A DNA stretch of 64,000 nt from Notamacropus eugenii. Its lineage: Eukaryota; Chordata; Mammalia; Diprotodontia; Macropodidae. A program made the translations under genes and the position numbers. Below, one piece after another: positions 58,786 to 64,000 of the stretch (its first letter is position 1; every line of letters starts with the position of its first letter). The stretch covers positions 56,408,919 through 56,472,918 of the forward strand of contig NC_092875.1 of the NCBI RefSeq assembly GCF_028372415.1, given 5' to 3'. The notes below the pieces were generated by a model, which was not told the origin of the DNA, searched no databases, and worked only from the letters and a program-made list of their open reading frames with translations.

Positions 58786-58788
<3 letters not shown>

Positions 58789-59204
58789 TGTCTATCTATC
58801 AATCTATTTCTGATATTCAGTGGAAGTCAGTTGATGTGGATCTGGAGTTCAGGAAAAAGCTCTGGATAAATATTCACCTGGGAGTCATCTCCATAGAATT
58901 ATGATTGACAAATTTAAGCAAAACTTTTGTTCATCTCTCTGAACTTTATCAAATTTATTGTTTTTTTTATTTTAGATCATGATGGCAACTCCTATTCTTT
59001 TGGGCTACCCTGAAATAACATCAATTTTTACTCAATCTCTTCCTTTTAGTATGTGTGCTTTAAATGTCTTTCACTTATGCAGCAAATTATTATGTATATT
59101 TTCTTATCCATTTTGTATCCCTTTTTTACAGTGGAACTAATCTTATTTATATTTAAGTTAAAAATGGTTCAATTTGTGTTTTATTCAATCACCTACTTAG
59201 TAAT

Positions 59205-59440
59205 GATAATAATAAGAGGTGGCCTGTGTGTTGTGTTTTATTGATTGCAAAGCACTTCACTTACTTGATCCTCCCAACTTTTAATTTTGTTCAATTATTA
59301 TTCGTATTTTACAAAAGAAGTAATTGAAGCTGAAATAGATTAAGTGACTTGTGCAGGGTCACACAGCTAGGATGTTTCTGAGTGAAGATTTTCACTCAGA
59401 TCTTCCTAATTCCAAGTCTAGTACTCTGTTCTGACTTTAG
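59205..59440 (-). repeat. CORE-SINE, gamma-2 copy
   Basis: Orthologue of 27100-27335, with 'agggtcacacagctaggat'. Confidence 0.7.
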
Positions 59441-60065
59441 AAAATACTTTGGGAAAATCCAGCAAAAAAGACTGATTGATCTAACTGTTGATTTAATAAC
59501 GTTTTCCTGATTAATGGTTATTTCAAAGAAGGAATACAGAAACAATTAATGACTGTGAAAAGAGAATAAGTATGATGAACTGCCAAAATTGGGGGATTAA
59601 ATTAAAATAGGACTCAAAAGAAAAATTCATGTGTCTAAAAACAGGTGTTAACAAAATAAGCAAACAAAAGATTAATAAACTGAATGAACAGCTTTAAAGA
59701 GAAGAAAATCAATAAATTAACAGCTTCAAAATGATCACAAAAGAAGGATTGTAGACAAATAGAGGAAAGGTAGATAAGTGAGAAAAAGCATATAAATGGT
59801 GAAACTAAACATCTGTACTTTGAAAACTAATATAAAAAACTCTCTAGTTAATCTGATTGTAAAAAAAAAAGAAATCAGAAAACAAAATTTTCAAACTAAA
59901 AATGAGCAAACTGAATTCAATTGAGAGAAGGTATATTCACAACAGAATTCTTTTCTGATAACTAGAATTATTGGAACTAACTATATGCATTTACACATGA
60001 GAGAAAAAGTAAGAACTTAAAGAAAATGTATGATTATCCAACCCCCAAAGAATAAAATTTCCAGA

Positions 60066-61497
60066 TTTTTTTTTAAAAAATTATTTATTTATTTTTAGTT
60101 TTCCACATTCATTTCCACAAGATTTTGAGCTTCAAATTTTCTCCCCATCTCTCCCCTCCACCCAACCCAAGGGAGCATGCATTCTGACCACTCTTTTCCT
60201 CATTCTGCCCTCCCTTCTATCATATCTCTCACCTCTCTTATCCCCTTCTCCATCTATTTTCTTGTAGGGCAAGAGAGATTTCAATACCCCATTGCCTATG
60301 TGTCTTATTTCCCAGTTGCATGCAAAAACAATTTTTAACACTTGCTTTTAAAACTTTGGGTTCAAAGTTCTCTTTCTTCCTCTCTCCCTATCCAACCCCA
60401 CTGAGAAAGCATACAATTCGATATGTGTTATACATGAGGAGTTATGCAAAAGACTTCTATATAAGACATATTGTGAAAGACTTAACCATATTTCCCTCTA
60501 TCCTATCCTGCACCCCATTTATTCTGTTCTCCCTTTTGACTCTATCCCTCCTTAAAAATGTTCACTTCTAATTACTCCCTCCTCCCACTTGCCCTCCCTT
60601 CTATCATACCCCTCACACTCTATGTATACCCTTCTCCCCTACTTTCTTGTAGTGAAGAGAGATTTTCATATCAGACTATGTGGGCATGTTTCACCCTCCT
60701 TAAGCCTTGATGAGAGTAAGGTTCACTTTTTTCCCTTCACCTCTCCCTTCTTCCCCTTCACTGAAAAAGTTTTTTCTTTCCTCTTTTATGTGACAGATAA
60801 TTTATCCCATTCTATTTCTCCCTTTCTTCTCCCAATATATTCCTCTGTCCCCCTCTTAATTTAATTTTTTTTTAGATTTCATCCCTTCCTATTCAATTCA
60901 CCCTGTGACCTCTGTCTATATGGATATAATCCCTTCAACTACCCAAATACTGAGAAAAATCTAAAGAGTTGCCGATATTATAATTTCATACAGGATTGTA
61001 AATGGTTCATCTTTAGTAAGTCCCTTATGATTTCTCTTTCCTGTTTATCTTTTCATTATTTTCTTGATTCTTGTGGTTGAAAGTCAAATTTTCTATTAAG
61101 CTCTGGTCTTTTGATCAAGAATGTTTGAAAGTCTTCTATTTCATTGAATGACCATTTTTTTCTGCCTGAATTATTATACTCAGGTTTACTAGGTAGGTGA
61201 TTCTTCATTTTAATCCTAGTTCCTTTGACTTCTGGAATATCATATTCCAAGCCCTGTGATCCCTTAATGTAGAATCTGGTAGATCTTGTGTTATCCTGAT
61301 TGCATTTCCACAATACTCAAAATGTTTCTTTCTAACTTCTTGCAATACTTTTTCCTTGACCTGAGAGCTCTGGAATTTGGCTCCAACATTCCTAGGAGTT
61401 TTCCTTTTGGGATATCTTTCAGGAGGTAATTAGAAGATTCTTTGAATATATATTGTACCCTCTGGTTCTAGAATATTGGGACAGTTTTCCTTGATAA
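60066..61497 (-). mobile_element. HAL1-d: 5'-truncated HAL1
   Basis: It starts with a T-rich run (its poly(A) on the minus strand), then the HAL1 3' end ('ccacattcatttccacaaga'), the purine-rich 3' UTR in reverse, and the ORF1 C-terminal half (frame 61056-61313 on the minus strand). It stops at 'cagttttccttgataat'. Its 5' cut falls within a few bases of the ORF1 position where the sense part of HAL1-c is cut. Gamma-1 has no HAL1 at this place. Confidence 0.82.
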
Positions 61498-61638
61498 TAT
61501 TTTTAGAATATTAATAGTATATTTATGTGCATGATATGGATAGTATACATTAATGTCTGAACACCTTACAAATAATTTGCAAGGCATTTTCATTTTCAGT
61601 ACATCAACAATAACCAGCCAATGCATCTTCTTTCCCCC
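61498..61638. other. Short spacer between HAL1-d and L1
   Basis: About 140 AT-rich bases that match neither gamma-1 nor a repeat I can name. Confidence 0.4.
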
Positions 61639-64000
61639 CTTTTTTATTTTTTTAAAAATTTTATTAATTTCATTTATTTTCGGTGTTCTACAATCACTAC
61701 CATATCACTTAGATTTTTTCCCCTCCCTCCCCTCTCCCTCCCTGAGACAGCATACAATTTTATATAGGTTACACACATACATTCCTATTAAATACATTTT
61801 CAATATAGTCATGCTGTGTAGAAGAATTCAAATGAATAAGAGAAATCAAATAACAAACCAAAACGTAATACAAAAGAAAATGATCTGCTACATTCTACAA
61901 TTGAATTCCATAGTTCTTTCTCTGGATGTGGAAGGCATTTTGCCTCAGAAGACCAATGGGAATTTTTTTTAAGCCCTTGCATTGCAATGAAGTTCCAAGT
62001 CTACCAGAAAAACCTCTAGCACACTGTGGTGGTTGCTGTACAAAAAGTTCTCCTGGTTCTGCTCCTTTCACTTAGCATCAGATCATATAAGTCCTTCCAT
62101 GCCTTTCTGAAGTCTTCCTGTTCATCACTTCTTATAGCACAACTGTATTGCATTACATTCACATACCATAATTTATTCAGCAATTCCCCAATTGATGGGT
62201 ATCCCCTTGATTTCCAATTTTTTCCACAACAAATACTTTGTATATGTGGGTCCCTTTCCCATTTTTATGATCTCTTGGGGATACAATCCTAAAAGTGATA
62301 TTGCTGGATCAAAGAGTACACATATTTTTGTAGTCCTTTGGGTATAGTCCCAAATTGCTCTCCAGAATGGTTGGCTCAGCTCACAGCTTCACCAATAGTG
62401 AATGAGTGTTCCAACTCTCCCACATCCTCTCCAACATTTATCATCTTCCTGTTCTGTTATGTTAGCCAGTCTGATAGGTGTGATGGGGCATCTCAGAGCT
62501 GTTTTGATTTGCATCTCTCTAATCAATAGTGATTTAGAGCATTTTTTTCATATGACTATAGATAGATTTAATTTCTTCATCTGAAAACTACCTGTTCATA
62601 TTCTTTGACCATTTATCAATCGGGGAACGATTTGTTTTCTTGTACATTTGACTGAGTTCTCTATATATTTTAGAAATGAAACCTTTATCACAGACACTAG
62701 CTGCAAAATTTTTTCCCAGTTTTCAGCATCCTTCTGAATCTGGGACACGTTGGGTTTGGTTGTGCAAAAACTTTTCAGTTTAAAGTAATCAGAATTATCC
62801 ATCTTGCACTTCATAATGCTTTCTATCTCTTCTTTAGTCAGAAATTCTTCCTCTCCCCATAAATCTGATAAATATACTATTCTTTGCTCCACCAATTTGT
62901 CCATAGTATCAATCTTTATACCTAGATCATGTACCCATTTGCACTTTATTCTTGTGTATGGTGTCAAGCATTGGTCTATGCCTCGTTTTCACCACACTCT
63001 TATCTAGTTTTCCCAGAAATTTTTGTCACAACAGTGAGTTCTTATCCCAGAAGGTAGGGTCCTTGCATTTATCAAGCAGTAGATTGCTATATTAGTTGCC
63101 TACTGTGTCTTGAGTACCTATTATATTCCACTTGTCTACCTTTCTGTTTCTTAGCCAGTACCAAGTGGTTTTGTTAATTGCTGCTTTATAGTATAATTTG
63201 AGATCTGGTAGAGCTAGGCCACTTTCCCTAACATTTCTTTGCATTAGGTCCCTTGCTATCCTGGACCTTTTGTTCTTCTGGATGAATTTTGATATTATTT
63301 TTTCTAGCTCTAGAAAATAATTATCAGATAGTTTGATTGGTATGGCACTGAATAAGTAAATTAATTTAGGTAGAATTGTCATTTTTATTATATTGACTCA
63401 ACCTACCCATGAGCAACTGATGTTTTTCCGTTTACTTAGATCTGACTTTATTTAAGTGAAGTGTCTTGTAATTGTGATCATATAGTCCCTGGATTCATTT
63501 TGGCAGGTAGACTCCCAAATATTTTATAGTGTCTACCCTAGCTTTAAATGGGATTTCTCTTTCTATGTCTTGCTGTTGGACTTTCTTAGTAATATATGGA
63601 AATACAAAGATTTGTGGGTTTATTTTGTAACCTGCAACTTTGCCAAAGTTGTTTATTATTTCAAGTAGTTTTTCCCTGAATCTCTGGGATTCTCTAAGTA
63701 TATCATCATATCATCTGCAAAGAGTGATAACTTAGTTTCTTCTTTGCCTATTCTAATTCCTTCAATTTCTTTATCTTCTCTAATTGCTACAGTTAGTATT
63801 TCTAGTAATGTATTGAATAATAGCAGTGATAATGGACATCCTTGTTTCACCCCTGATCTTACTGGAAATGCATCTAGCTTATCTCCATTGCATATAATGC
63901 TTGCTTAAAGTTTTTGGATAGATATTGCTTATAATTTTGTGGAAAGTTCCCTTTATTCCTATGCTCTCCAGTGTTTTTAATAGGAATGGGTATAGTATTT
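61639..64000 (-). mobile_element. L1 (ORF2 C-terminal half and 3' UTR), runs off the window
   Basis: A poly(T) start at about 61639 marks the 3' end. The 3' UTR reaches about 62020, and ORF2 then reads on the minus strand in pieces. One piece is the C-terminal region (62596-62967: KCKWVHDLGIKIDTMDKL...). A second is the part with [20 protein letters not shown] and [15 protein letters not shown] (63092-63382). A third is the reverse-transcriptase palm with KQGCPLS and the catalytic FADDM (63656-63850). Several stops and frameshifts separate the pieces, so this copy is inactive. It is better preserved than the L1 fragments in beta. Its 5' part lies beyond base 64000. Confidence 0.92.

Larger units (their letters stand above)
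53905..60070. repeat. Duplicon segment gamma-2 (no gene)
   Basis: It is collinear with gamma-1 minus HAL1-a. It contains the SINE-like repeat (54525-54775), the HAL1-a empty site (54840-54850), a SINE (55914-56064), a MIR (56965-57215), the old long repeat (57805-58690), a CT microsatellite (58694-58785), a CORE-SINE (59205-59440) and a decayed L1 ORF2 fragment. Collinearity ends at about 60065, where HAL1-d begins. The sequence beyond HAL1-d does not match gamma-1. Confidence 0.75.

Noticed and set aside
1-64000. CRISPR arrays, tRNA or rRNA genes, bacterial-type operons
   Set aside because: No regularly spaced repeats, cloverleaf with intact promoter boxes, or dense coding was seen. The tRNA-like pieces are SINE heads.

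Overview
The window is AT-rich mammalian nuclear DNA, and its repeats point to a marsupial. It has L1 elements with the marsupial-type 3' UTR, ORF2-less L1 relatives (HAL1), a tRNA-headed SINE with a BovB/RTE-like tail, and many MIR/CORE-SINE remnants. I cannot tell an American from an Australian marsupial. The only host genes I can support are two intact single-exon olfactory receptor (OR) genes on the minus strand, at 13029-13967 and 48033-48971. They are OR family 7-like class II receptors of 312 residues each, about 86% identical by my by-eye count.

The window is a tandem segmental duplication. Unit 1 (about 1-28590) runs: segment alpha-1 (1-5560), old LINE block beta-1 (6490-10230), OR segment delta-1 (10250-18920), segment gamma-1 (18930-28590). 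Unit 2 (about 28592-60070) runs: alpha-2 (28592-32413), a HAL1 insertion, a second partial alpha copy alpha-3 (35290-37802), beta-2 (37803-42510), delta-2 (45281-53900), gamma-2 (53905-60070). Alpha and gamma are themselves diverged copies of one older repeat, so at least two rounds of duplication are visible. Past 60070 the window holds a HAL1 copy and then an L1 that runs off the right edge.

Insertions found in one unit only give a relative timetable. HAL1-a (19881-22789) has an empty site at 54840-54850, and the SINE at 7599-7817 is absent from beta-2, so both came after the duplication. The hAT-like DNA transposon, the RTE-tailed SINE inside it, the L1 3' fragment and the MIR upstream of each receptor are in both units and are older. 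Unit 2 also carries a CpG-rich solo LTR (41683-42295) and a HAL1 copy (42718-44703) with an internal inversion, a probable 3' transduction and target-site duplications.

I found no RNA genes, CRISPR arrays or obvious new defence or metabolic system. The most unusual signals are the HAL1 rearrangements, a PCNA-binding-like motif at the start of HAL1 ORF1p, and the skew of receptor divergence toward the N-terminal half.
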